From Wocania ichthyoenteri Th78 (lineage in GTDB: Bacteria > Bacteroidota > Bacteroidia > Flavobacteriales > Flavobacteriaceae): DNA of 64,000 nt. The DNA is taken from contig NZ_KN525716.1 in NCBI RefSeq assembly GCF_000789235.1, positions 3,732,121-3,796,120 on the forward strand, in the 5' to 3' direction. Position numbers and translations under genes: made by a program. Every line of letters begins with the position of its first letter. The stretch's first letter is position 1. The notes below the pieces were generated by a model that searched no databases, had not been told where the DNA came from, and was given only the letters and a program-made list of their open reading frames with translations. Below, one piece after another: positions 9,234-17,591 of this stretch.

Positions 9234-10091
9234 TTAAAATGTTCCAACAAAACCTATCTTTTTTTTGCTAAAAGTAAAATTCCAAGAAATTTGTTTTTCT
9301 TTTTTAGTATAATCGTATGCCTTTGTTTTAAATAGAAATTTATCTATTGAATCCACTACAACGATGCTTAAAACTGTAGCAATTCCTACATCGGTTAACC
9401 AATGTGCGCCAGCAAAAAGTCTAGAAACAGGGGCAATGGCACCCAAAGAGTAAACACTAATTTTAGACCATGTATTATCAAACTGCTTTGCTATGGCATG
9501 TGCCATTGTTACGGATAAAACGGTATGACCTGAAGGAAATGAATGAAATTTAGCTTTATTAGACCAGAACCTAAATTCATTACTATCATATCCGTTTTCT
9601 GGTCGTGCTCTACCAAAAGCAGTTTTACTTAAACTTTGAATAATACCACTAGTAAAAGACGACGAAATAATTAAAACACTAGTTTTTCTTAGTTTTTCAT
9701 TTTTTGTAAATAAACCAAATCCATAAAGTGATGCATTAGCAATAAAATATACTTGCGGACTTCCAAAACGAGTGCCAACTTCTTGAAATGAATTGGGAAC
9801 ATGAGGTTCGTTACGCACAAAAAAAGCACTTGATTCATCATCAACAGTAGACAATGCAAAAGCACCAATAATTACAGTTCCTAAAGTTTTGAAATCCTTT
9901 TTTTTCCAATGAAGAGGTCTTGTAAACGAATAGCCAACACCTTTGATGCTCTGTTTTAAATCGTAAATTGCCAATCTTCCAATAGAAAGAGTATCATAAG
10001 CATTATTTATTTTTGTTATATTTTTTTGTGCACTCAACTTAAAAGCAAACAAAATAACAACAATAAAAATAAAGCTATTTTTTAATTTCAA
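9234..10091 (-). CDS. Secreted/membrane PAP2 family phosphatase
   Basis: A 285-residue protein with an N-terminal signal peptide ending near LSAQ (residue 21). The three PAP2 phosphatase motifs are all present: KTAFGRARP, SFPSGHT, and SRLFAGAHWLTDVGIA. They supply the Lys/Arg, the Ser-Gly-His and the catalytic His with Asp. Such enzymes dephosphorylate lipid substrates such as undecaprenyl diphosphate, phosphatidylglycerol phosphate or lipid A at the periplasmic face. Hydrophobic stretches at about 65-85, 115-140 and 205-235 fit membrane embedding. It ends 2 bases before pheT on the same strand, so the two are probably cotranscribed. A second, different PAP2 gene is at 16741. Confidence 0.88.
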   Translation of the reverse strand: MKLKNSFIFIVVILFAFKLSAQKNITKINNAYDTLSIGRLAIYDLKQSIKGVGYSFTRPLHWKKKDFKTLGTVIIGAFALSTVDDESSAFFVRNEPHVPNSFQEVGTRFGSPQVYFIANASLYGFGLFTKNEKLRKTSVLIISSSFTSGIIQSLSKTAFGRARPENGYDSNEFRFWSNKAKFHSFPSGHTVLSVTMAHAIAKQFDNTWSKISVYSLGAIAPVSRLFAGAHWLTDVGIATVLSIVVVDSIDKFLFKTKAYDYTKKEKQISWNFTFSKKKIGFVGTF

Positions 10092-10093
10092 AA

Positions 10094-12520
10094 TTACCTT
10101 AATTCTGCTCCAAGTTGTTTTTCGAAATTTGCTTGTAGCTTGTTCATGATTTTATCAATCTGTTTATCAGTAAGTGTTTTGTTTTCGTCTTGTAAAGTAA
10201 AGCTAACCGCATAACTCTTTTTACCTTTTGGTAAGTTTTTACCTTGATATACATCGAATAAGTTAACACTTTTAAGCAATTGCTTTTCACTCTGCTTAGC
10301 AAGTTTATAAATAGATTCAAAAGTTACAGCATCATCTAAAAGTAATGCAAAATCTCGACGTACTTCTGGGTATTTCGAAATAGCTTTAAACGTGATTTTA
10401 TGACGTTTTACAATATCTAAAATGGCATCCCAATTAAAATCAGCAAACAACACATCTTGAGAAATATCAAAATGTTTTAAGATTGATTTTTTTACTAATC
10501 CAAAATCTACCAATTTGGTTTTACCAAAATTTAAGCTTAAACCTTCACTAAACAAATCATTTTTTATGGGCGATTCATTAAATCTAGAAACACCTAAGCG
10601 ATCTAACAACGTAATAATACTTCCTTTTAGGAAAAAGAAATCACTCTTTTTAGAGGCAACCTGCCAACTTTCTTTATTTTGATTTCCGGTTGCGAAAAGT
10701 GTTAAATGCTTGTTTTCTGCTCTTGTATCGCTATAATGATGATAGGTTTTTCCAAATTCGAAAAACTTTAAATCTTGTCGCTTTCTATTTATATTATGTG
10801 AAATGGATTCTAAACCAGAGAATAATAAAGATTGACGCAATACTGATAAATCGTTACTTAAAGGATTTAACATTGTAATATTATGTTCATCCTTTAATTG
10901 TTCGCTTAGCGCAATGTAATTAGGATTGGTTAGCGAGTTTGAAAGTATTTCGTAAAACCCCTGAGCCGCTAATTGATTACCAACGATATTCTGAATTTTA
11001 TGGTCTTCGAAACGAGACGTACTAGAAATTGAAGCATTTAGTTTTTCGGTGGTTTTTATGTTGTTATAGCCATAAACTCGTAAAATTTCCTCAATAATAT
11101 CAGCTTCGCGTTGCACATCGTTTCTGTATGCGGGAACGGTTAAACCTAATCCTGTTTCAGTAACATTATTTACTTTAATATCTAGGGATGTTAAAATACG
11201 TTTAATGATTTCTTTAGGAATTTCTTCACCAATTAATTTCTTTGCATTATCGAAACTTAAACGCACTTGAAAGTCTTCGATTTTATTTGGATAAATATCA
11301 ATTAAATCACTAGTAATTTCTCCGCCAGCTAATTCTTGAATTAATAAGGCTGCACGTTTTAAAGCATATTCTGTAATATTTGGGTCGATACCACGCTCAA
11401 ATCTAAATGATGCATCTGTATTTAAACCATGGCGTTTAGCCGTTTTGCGTACACTAATAGGGTTAAAATAGGCACTTTCTAAAAATATACTTGTTGTACT
11501 TTCGGTAACGCCAGAATCCATACCACCAAAAACACCAGCGATACACATGGGTTTTTCAGCATCACAAATCATTAAATCATCTTCGTGTAATTCACGTTCA
11601 ATACCATCTAAAGTTGTAAACTTAGTTCCAGCTTTTAGAGTTTTAATTTCAATTTTATTACCAGAAATTTTTACAGCATCAAAAGCATGAAGCGGTTGCC
11701 CTAATTCGTGTAGTACATAATTAGTGGCATCAACAATATTATTAATCGGGCTTAAACCAATAGCCTTTAGACGATGTTGCAACCATGTTGGGGATTCAGC
11801 AACCTTTATTCCAGAAATAGTAACACCGCAATAACGAGGTGCTAAATCTTTATTTTTAACATCAATATCAATCTTTAAAGTACGGTTATCTGTATGAAAA
11901 GCACTAACCGATGGTGTAATAAATTCTAGGTTAATATCTTTTTGTACTAATCCTGCTTTTAAATCGCGAGCTGTACCAAGATGGCTCATCGCATCTGCTC
12001 TATTTGGAGTTAATCCAATTTCAAAAACTTGATCGTTTTCAATATCAAAAATATCTTCAGCAGGTGTTCCTACTTTTACGGCATCATCTAAAACCATAAT
12101 ACCGTCGTGAGATTTTCCTAGACCTAGTTCATCTTCAGCACAAATCATGCCGTGGCTTTCTTCACCACGAATTTTACCTTTTTTAATCGTCCAGCTTTCA
12201 CCGTCTTCAGTATATAAAGTGGTTCCGATAGTCGCAACAGGTACTTTTTGTCCAGCTGCAACGTTTGGCGCACCACAAACAATTTGTAAAGGGGCATCTC
12301 CGCCAATATTAACCGTAGTAATTTTTAGTTTATCTGCGTTTGGGTGTTTAATACAAGTTAATACCTCACCAATAACAACGCCTTCTAATCCACCTTTTAC
12401 AGATTGGTAACTCTCAACACCTTCAACTTCTAATCCTAAATCTGTAAGTAGCTCGCTAGTTTGCTCTGGCGTCCAATCAATTTTAATAAATTGTTTCAAC
12501 CAGTTATATGAAATCTTCAT
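10094..12520 (-). CDS. pheT: Phenylalanine--tRNA ligase beta subunit
   Basis: Full-length PheT of 808 residues, the tRNA-binding and editing subunit of the alpha2beta2 enzyme. Domains in order: B1 start MKISYNWLKQFIKIDW; EMAP/OB-type tRNA-binding domain at about 40-155 with KHPNADKLKITTVNIG and QIVCGAPNVAAGQKVP; B3/B4 editing domain with LHAFDAVKISGNKI and ASFRFERGIDPN; B5 at about 410-480; catalytic-like core; and FDX-ACB anticodon-binding domain at about 710-808 (KYPEVRRDFALLL, FDVYQGKNLPKGKKSYA). The alpha subunit gene is not in the window. A consensus promoter precedes it, and the PAP2 gene follows 2 bases downstream. Confidence 0.97.
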   Translation of the reverse strand: MKISYNWLKQFIKIDWTPEQTSELLTDLGLEVEGVESYQSVKGGLEGVVIGEVLTCIKHPNADKLKITTVNIGGDAPLQIVCGAPNVAAGQKVPVATIGTTLYTEDGESWTIKKGKIRGEESHGMICAEDELGLGKSHDGIMVLDDAVKVGTPAEDIFDIENDQVFEIGLTPNRADAMSHLGTARDLKAGLVQKDINLEFITPSVSAFHTDNRTLKIDIDVKNKDLAPRYCGVTISGIKVAESPTWLQHRLKAIGLSPINNIVDATNYVLHELGQPLHAFDAVKISGNKIEIKTLKAGTKFTTLDGIERELHEDDLMICDAEKPMCIAGVFGGMDSGVTESTTSIFLESAYFNPISVRKTAKRHGLNTDASFRFERGIDPNITEYALKRAALLIQELAGGEITSDLIDIYPNKIEDFQVRLSFDNAKKLIGEEIPKEIIKRILTSLDIKVNNVTETGLGLTVPAYRNDVQREADIIEEILRVYGYNNIKTTEKLNASISSTSRFEDHKIQNIVGNQLAAQGFYEILSNSLTNPNYIALSEQLKDEHNITMLNPLSNDLSVLRQSLLFSGLESISHNINRKRQDLKFFEFGKTYHHYSDTRAENKHLTLFATGNQNKESWQVASKKSDFFFLKGSIITLLDRLGVSRFNESPIKNDLFSEGLSLNFGKTKLVDFGLVKKSILKHFDISQDVLFADFNWDAILDIVKRHKITFKAISKYPEVRRDFALLLDDAVTFESIYKLAKQSEKQLLKSVNLFDVYQGKNLPKGKKSYAVSFTLQDENKTLTDKQIDKIMNKLQANFEKQLGAELR

Positions 12521-12542
12521 AAATCAATTAATATGTGATGCG

Positions 12543-12573
12543 CAAAGATAAAATATTGATGTTACCAATCAAA
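12543..12573 (-). promoter_or_regulatory. Consensus promoter of pheT
   Basis: Read on the minus strand: TTTG (12573-12570), 19 bases, TATCTTTG (12550-12543), then the pheT ATG 23 bases further on. This is an exact match to the Bacteroidota -33/-7 pattern and implies a leader of fewer than about 20 bases. Confidence 0.82.
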
Positions 12574-12714
12574 CAAAGCGTTACTATTTATGAGAGCAAA
12601 AAATTAATTAATAATTGGTGTGTTTCTTTAATATAAAACTGTGCTTATTAGCTTACCAAATAATTTTTTAAATTAATTTCTATATTTTAAGAATATATTA
12701 GATACTTCATAAAA

Positions 12715-12739
12715 AAAAGCGCCTAATTAGGCGCTTTTT
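12715..12739. terminator. Rho-independent terminator downstream of the outer-membrane barrel gene
   Basis: Palindrome GCGCCT-AATT-AGGCGC at 12719-12734, flanked by A8 on the left and T5 on the right. On the minus strand it lies 27 bases after the stop codon of the barrel gene and has a good T-tract. Confidence 0.88.
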
Positions 12740-12760
12740 CAAAATGTTATAAATTTCTTT

Positions 12761-13252
12761 TTAGAATTGGTAACGAATACCTAAAGCAATATCAAAATCT
12801 AAATCATTATTATCATACAAATCATCGCCAAAACCAATTTCTGGTCTAAAATCTAGTGATAACAATAATGGGATATCAAAATTATATTCAATACCTATAT
12901 CACCAGCAGCAAAAACAAACGTATCGGTAATATCTTTTTGTCCAGGAACATTAACGCTGAATGATCCTAAGCCACCACCAACACCGGCATACCAGTTAAA
13001 ACCACCATCTAAATCCCAAACCCATTGGTATAACCCAGCAAGTTTAAAACCATCGTAATTTTTGCCATCACGCCAACCTAAATCTAATTCTAAACGATTG
13101 TTCTCACCTAAAGCATGTTGATACGAAATTTCTGCACCAAAACCATCACTATCGCCTAAGCGAAGCCCAATAGCATTTTTAGAGATGTCTTGTGCGCTTG
13201 CAGCAAATGTAAAACCTAATACGGCAACTGATAATAAAAATAATTTTTTCAT
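12761..13252 (-). CDS. Small outer-membrane beta-barrel protein
   Basis: A 163-residue exported protein. The signal peptide MKKLFLLSVAVLGFTFAASA is cleaved before QD. The mature chain alternates hydrophobic and polar residues in strands with aromatic ends (WYAGVGGGLGSFSVNV, LDIALGIRYQF-like) and ends in Phe after Tyr-Gln, the usual outer-membrane beta-signal. Size suggests an 8-stranded barrel similar to OmpX/OmpW-like or 'porin family' proteins of Bacteroidota. No catalytic residues are visible. It is monocistronic, with a clear terminator. Function unknown; possibly a structural or small-ligand barrel. Confidence 0.75.
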   Translation of the reverse strand: MKKLFLLSVAVLGFTFAASAQDISKNAIGLRLGDSDGFGAEISYQHALGENNRLELDLGWRDGKNYDGFKLAGLYQWVWDLDGGFNWYAGVGGGLGSFSVNVPGQKDITDTFVFAAGDIGIEYNFDIPLLLSLDFRPEIGFGDDLYDNNDLDFDIALGIRYQF

Positions 13253-13323
13253 AAGTTTAAAGTTTTTGTTTCATTAATAATATACGAGCTATTGTAAAAA
13301 ATAGATCATTTTAATATTCGGTT

Positions 13324-13339
13324 TACTTTTGCAAAAATA
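13324..13339. promoter_or_regulatory. Back-to-back -7 elements between the barrel gene and the oxidase pseudogene
   Basis: TACTTTTG (13324-13331, plus strand) directly abuts CAAAAATA (13332-13339), which reads TATTTTTG on the minus strand. Both fit TAnnTTTG. The plus element points to the pseudogene start at 13401, the minus one to the barrel gene start at 13252. No clear -33 boxes are seen for either. Confidence 0.4.
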
Positions 13340-13400
13340 ACGCCAAAATTGTAATTATATTTAGCTTCTTTTTAGATTTAAAATAATATTTATTAAAAAC

Positions 13401-14334
13401 ATGAGCTTAACATCACATTTACAGGCTTTAAAGAGAAATCTTTCTGGTGAGTTTTTTTTATGATGACTTAATAAAATCGATATACGCTACAGATGCGTCT
13501 GTTTATAGAATGTTGCCCTTGGCTGTAGCATACTTTCAATTTCAAATAAAAGTTTAGGTAAACAATTTAAAAAATTTAAAAATCAAATAGTTAAAGAAAA
13601 AATTATTAAAACTATTTATTTTTTTAATGATGAATTTACCAATCATTTAGACACACTGATTGGTGTGGATGCTATACAGCTTTTAAAGGCACTAAATTAT
13701 TACGAAGTTAAATTAATTAATCATGCTGAATCTGGTCGTTCCTTTTTATCAAAAGGCTTATTAAAACAAGCTAAAGATTTTGCTAATAAAAATGTTGAAA
13801 TTTTTAAAAATAAAGTTTCAGAAGATACGCCACTTATCGGCATTGAACCTTCAGCGATTTTTACCTTCAAAGACGAATATTTAAAATTAGCAGACAATAA
13901 AACTTCTGCGGAAGCGATAGCAAAACACACGTTTTTAATTGAGAAATTTATTCAAAAAGAAATAGACTTGGGAAATATAACTTCTAATCAATTCACTTTA
14001 GAAGAAAAAACCATAAAATTCCACGGACATTGTCATCAAAAAGCGATGAGCAACCAATTATTGAGTTTTGCAGTTTTAAATTTACCTAAAAAATACAAAG
14101 TCACTATTTATCTCTAGTGGATGCTGTGGTATGGCTGGAAGTTTTGGCTACGAAAAAGAACATTACGAAGTGAGCATGCAAGTAGGCGAACAAACCTTAT
14201 TTCCTGCCGTTAGAAAAGCTTCAGAAAGCACTGTTATTTCCGCAAGCGGGACAAGTCGCAGACACCAAATAAAAGAAGGTATACAACGCGATGCAAAACA
14301 CCCAATTACCATTTTAAGAGAGGCATTGGTTTAG
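13401..14334 (+). pseudogene. Decayed FAD-binding / Fe-S oxidoreductase (GlcD/GlpC-type fusion)
   Basis: Remnant of a large flavobacterial FAD-linked oxidase fused to a C-terminal cysteine-rich Fe-S (CCG) domain, normally near 950-1000 residues. Fragment 1 starts at ATG 13401 (MSLTSHLQALKRNLSGEFF) and stops at TGA after a T-run. Shifting frame restores YDDLIKSIYATDASVYRMLP, the family's N-terminus, up to about 13540. A large internal deletion then joins directly to the end of the Fe-S half (from about 13545; NHAESGRSFLSKGLL, LIGIEPSAIFTFKDEYLKLA, HGHCHQKAMSNQ). A further frameshift near 14113 separates SGCCGMAGSFGYEKEHYEVS. The last conserved Cys of the 'S-C-R-H-Q' motif has become Arg (TSRRHQIKEG). 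About one third of the gene remains. Its last bases overlap the convergent phosphoesterase stop. Confidence 0.88.
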
Positions 14335-15173
14335 TTTTTTTCATGCGGTTGAATAATAGTGATTGCTGCAATTAAATCTTTAATTTCCATGTTTTCAAAA
14401 TCTTCATCAACGACAAAAGGTGCAAGTTTATCTTTATTGTAATTATATATTTTCCAGCGTTTAAACTGATATTCTAAAGCTGTAAAGTTCTCAACCCAAT
14501 CACCAGAATTTAGGTATATGGTTTTTCCGTGTTTATTCTCTTTATATTCCATTTTTGGCTGGTGTATGTGTCCGCAAATCACATAATCATAGTCATTTTC
14601 AATGGCTAAATCAGAGATTACTTTTTCATAATCATTAATATATTTAACAGCCCCTTTTACTCCATTTTTTATCTTTTTAGAAAGCGAGTATCGTTCTTTG
14701 CCACGTTTTTCTAAATACCAATTTATAAGTCTATTAAGTAGTGTTAACAAGTCGTAGCCATAACTACCAAGTTTGGCAAGCCATTTTGCATTTTGAATGG
14801 AAACATCAAAAACATCACCATGAAAGAACCATGCTTTTTTTCCGTGAAGATTTAATACAAGTTTATCTACAATTGAGATTTTACCAATAGTAGTACCACT
14901 AAACTTACGTAGCATCTCGTCATGATTTCCAGTAATATAAGTAATTTCAACACCATTGGCAGCCATGTCCATGATTTTTTTTATGATCTTTAAGTGTGGT
15001 TTTGGGAAGTATCGTTTGTTAAATTGCCAAATATCTATAATGTCACCATTTAGAATTAATTTTTTTGGCTCAATACTGCTTAAGTAGGTTAGTAATTGTT
15101 TTGCATGACAACCGTAAGTGCCTAAATGCACATCAGAGATTACAGCAATTTCTATTTTACGTTTAATTTTCAA
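14331..15173 (-). CDS. UDP-2,3-diacylglucosamine diphosphatase-like metallophosphoesterase (LpxH family)
   Basis: Calcineurin-like phosphoesterase of 280 residues. Metal ligands appear in order: ISDVHLG (residues 13-19), LNGDIIDIWQF, TGNHDE, a His in FFHGDVFD, and the late CGHIHQP. This arrangement with GDIIDIW and the GNHD-E motif is that of LpxH-type UDP-2,3-diacylglucosamine diphosphatases of lipid A synthesis. Flavobacterial members often carry the same label without direct proof. Residues 140-200 form a basic helical insertion (LEKRGKERYSLSKKIKNG) that may bind the membrane. The stop codon overlaps the end of the convergent pseudogene by 4 bases. Confident on the fold, less on the substrate. 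Confidence 0.82.
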   Translation of the reverse strand: MKIKRKIEIAVISDVHLGTYGCHAKQLLTYLSSIEPKKLILNGDIIDIWQFNKRYFPKPHLKIIKKIMDMAANGVEITYITGNHDEMLRKFSGTTIGKISIVDKLVLNLHGKKAWFFHGDVFDVSIQNAKWLAKLGSYGYDLLTLLNRLINWYLEKRGKERYSLSKKIKNGVKGAVKYINDYEKVISDLAIENDYDYVICGHIHQPKMEYKENKHGKTIYLNSGDWVENFTALEYQFKRWKIYNYNKDKLAPFVVDEDFENMEIKDLIAAITIIQPHEKN

Positions 15174-15358
15174 AAGAGTTGTTTTTTATTGTTATAAATT
15201 AAAGGAACTATTATTATGTAATCATTAACTTATAATTATTTAAGTATAAGCATATTGTTAAATAATTATTGTATTCAATTCTGGTAATTTATTAGTCTTT
15301 CTCTGATTTCATTTCCGTATCTCTAATAATAGATTTATTTTAGCATCAAAATTTAACT

Positions 15359-16420
15359 ATGGCAGGTAATTCTTTCGGAAAATTATTCAACTTAACAACA
15401 TATGGTGAATCTCATGGACCAGCTTTAGGTGGTGTTATAGACGGTTGTCCGTCTGGAATTGAATTAGATTTGGATGCTATACAAAATGAGCTTGATAGAC
15501 GTAAACCTGGGCAATCTGCAATTGTAACTCAGCGTAAAGAACCAGATACCGTTAAATTTCATTCAGGAATTTTTGAAGGAAAAACAACTGGAACTTCCAT
15601 AGGTTTTGTTATAGAAAACACCAATCAGAAATCTCACGATTATACACATATAAAGGATAGTTATCGTCCAAGTCATGCCGATTATGTGTACGATAAAAAA
15701 TATGGTTTTAGAGATTACCGTGGTGGTGGACGAAGTTCTGCACGAGAAACAGCATGTCGTGTGGTTGCAGGTGCTATAGCAAAGCAAATGCTAAAAGGTA
15801 TCGAAATAACGGCTTATGTTTCTGGGGTTGGAACCATGAAATTGGGTAAACTATATAATGAAATAGACCTCACTAAAGTAGAATCTAATATTGTACGTTG
15901 CCCAGACGAAGCTATGGCTGCAAACATGGAAACTTATATTAAAGAAGTGCGCAGTAAAGGTGATACCGTTGGAGGTATTGTAAGTTGCGTTATAAAAAAT
16001 GTGCCTGTTGGTTTAGGCGAGCCTGTATTCGATAAATTGCATGCAGAACTAGGTAAAGCTATGCTTTCAATAAACGCAGTAAAAGGCTTTGAGTATGGCA
16101 GTGGATTTCACGGAAGTACTATGTATGGTAGTGACCATAACGATGCATTTAATACAGACGGTACTACAAAAACCAATTTTTCTGGCGGTATTCAAGGAGG
16201 TATTAGCAATGGCATGGATATTTATTTTAACGTTGCTTTTAAACCGGTAGCAACGCTTATCCAGGAGTACGAAACTATCGACAAAGAAGGTAAAGTAGTC
16301 CAAATGCACGGTAAAGGACGTCACGATCCCTGTGTTGTACCTAGGGCTGTTCCTATTGTAGAGGCTATGGCAGCTTTGGTTTTAGCTGATTTTTATTTAA
16401 TTAACAAAATTTATAGCTAG
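15359..16420 (+). CDS. aroC: Chorismate synthase
   Basis: Last enzyme of the shikimate pathway, converting EPSP to chorismate with reduced FMN. 353 residues, the standard length. All three family signatures are visible: [18 protein letters not shown] near residue 17, [20 protein letters not shown] near residue 120, and [17 protein letters not shown] near the C-terminus (His-Asp). The start [19 protein letters not shown] is the normal N-terminus. It is transcribed alone; neighbours give no aromatic operon. Confidence 0.97.
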   Translation: MAGNSFGKLFNLTTYGESHGPALGGVIDGCPSGIELDLDAIQNELDRRKPGQSAIVTQRKEPDTVKFHSGIFEGKTTGTSIGFVIENTNQKSHDYTHIKDSYRPSHADYVYDKKYGFRDYRGGGRSSARETACRVVAGAIAKQMLKGIEITAYVSGVGTMKLGKLYNEIDLTKVESNIVRCPDEAMAANMETYIKEVRSKGDTVGGIVSCVIKNVPVGLGEPVFDKLHAELGKAMLSINAVKGFEYGSGFHGSTMYGSDHNDAFNTDGTTKTNFSGGIQGGISNGMDIYFNVAFKPVATLIQEYETIDKEGKVVQMHGKGRHDPCVVPRAVPIVEAMAALVLADFYLINKIYS

Positions 16421-16740
16421 AAGCTGTTACCCGCTTGTAATTTATCCTGAGCAAAGTCGAAGTGCTATATTCTTTTTAAAAAACAACGTCAATACTATTA
16501 GGTATGACTTATCAATCTTCTAAAGTTTAGTTTCAAGCAAGACTTACATCTTTTTTAGATTTTAAAAAGATTGATGCTTCAACCGTAATAAACTAGCCAT
16601 AAAAATACGTTTTTATAGAAAAGGTAAATGTCTTTTGTAGAGCTATTAAATTAACTCTTTCAGATTAATACTCGATGTGTTTAGACGTTGATGATTTTTA
16701 AAATTATTTATATTTATAAATAAATTAAAATACACTAAGT
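16421..16740. other. Intergenic region with a repeat remnant and no gene seen
   Basis: A 320-base gap. At 16443-16466 lies TATCCTGAGCAAAGTCGAAG followed by TGCT, which resembles the dispersed 'atcctgagc...agtcgaag' intergenic repeat of Flavobacteriia. An ATCAATCTT/AAGATTGAT inverted pair (about 16509-16577) spans 50 bases. A frame at about 16540-16700 interrupted by several stops looks weakly protein-like, but I recognise no family. The last 60 bases are very AT-rich and probably hold the promoter of the PAP2 gene. Confidence 0.4.
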
Positions 16741-17493
16741 ATGATAAAATTTCTAAAGGAATTAATTAATAAATTAAGAGGTTTATTGGGGAAGTATGAT
16801 GTTACATTTCCATACGTTATAGCTATCATATTAGCTTTAATTGTAGTAATAGGAGGGATAAATATATTCGTTGAGTTAACCGATACATTATCAACTGAGC
16901 AATTAAGTAATTATGATGATAAAATTACCGATTATATAATCTCTTTTCGATCCCCAATATTGACTGATTACTTTACTATTGTAACACAACTAGGTGGCTT
17001 ATATGGCTATATAGTTGTGGTTTTTATAAGTGCTTTTATATCTCTAGTTGTGTTTAGAAAATGGAAATATATGGTTCAAATTACTTTCGTGTTAGCACTT
17101 TCCGCATTATCTAATTTAGTCTTAAAACGTTTTATTAATAGAGCAAGACCAGAAATTGAACACTTAGTAACTGTTGAGACGTTAAGTTATCCTAGTGGTC
17201 ATGCCATGGCAGCAATGGCTTTTTATGGCTTTCTCATATATTTATTTTACAAATTTAAAATGCATAAACTTATAAAATATTCGGTTATCTTTTTGTTAAC
17301 GATATTAATCTTTAGCATAGGAATTAGCAGAATATATTTGGGGGTGCATTTCCCTTCAGATGTTGCTGGCGGCTTTATTGCTGGTGCTATATGGGTTATT
17401 TTTTGCGTTATTCTTTTTAATATCATTGAAGTATTTAGACGTGACCCAAAAACACCAGGAGGCGTTGAAAAAATGGATGCTATTGAAGATTAG
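16741..17493 (+). CDS. Integral membrane PAP2 family phosphatase
   Basis: A 250-residue membrane protein with about six hydrophobic helices. PAP2 motifs are KRFINRARP, YPSGHAMAAMAF and SRIYLGVHFPSDVAGG, with all catalytic residues present. The layout (N-terminal helix at about 25-50, a periplasmic loop, then the motif-bearing helices) is that of undecaprenyl-pyrophosphate phosphatase/PgpB-like enzymes. It probably recycles a lipid pyrophosphate carrier or dephosphorylates phosphatidylglycerol phosphate. It differs from the exported PAP2 protein at 9234, which has a cleavable signal. The transporter gene starts 98 bases downstream and may be cotranscribed. Confidence 0.88.
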   Translation: MIKFLKELINKLRGLLGKYDVTFPYVIAIILALIVVIGGINIFVELTDTLSTEQLSNYDDKITDYIISFRSPILTDYFTIVTQLGGLYGYIVVVFISAFISLVVFRKWKYMVQITFVLALSALSNLVLKRFINRARPEIEHLVTVETLSYPSGHAMAAMAFYGFLIYLFYKFKMHKLIKYSVIFLLTILIFSIGISRIYLGVHFPSDVAGGFIAGAIWVIFCVILFNIIEVFRRDPKTPGGVEKMDAIED

Positions 17494-17564
17494 ATTATAT
17501 ACTATAAAAATACTTATCTTGTCTCAAATTATTTATGAAATTAATATTTAACTAACTAAATATC

Positions 17565-17580
17565 CCTCTCTATGGAGAGG
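17565..17580 (+). repeat. Short hairpin just before the symporter start
   Basis: CCTCTC-TATG-GAGAGG forms a perfect 6-bp hairpin ending 11 bases before the ATG at 17592. The surrounding 'atccctctctatggagaggttagaaggc' resembles a known kind of flavobacterial dispersed repeat. It could also influence ribosome access. Confidence 0.4.
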
Positions 17581-17591
17581 TTAGAAGGCAA

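Noticed and set aside
16540-16700. Possible protein remnant (LDFKKIDASTVIN ... EKVNVFCRAIKLTLSD) after aroC
   Set aside because: Interrupted by several stops in about 160 bases, and I could not name any family; too weak to call a pseudogene.
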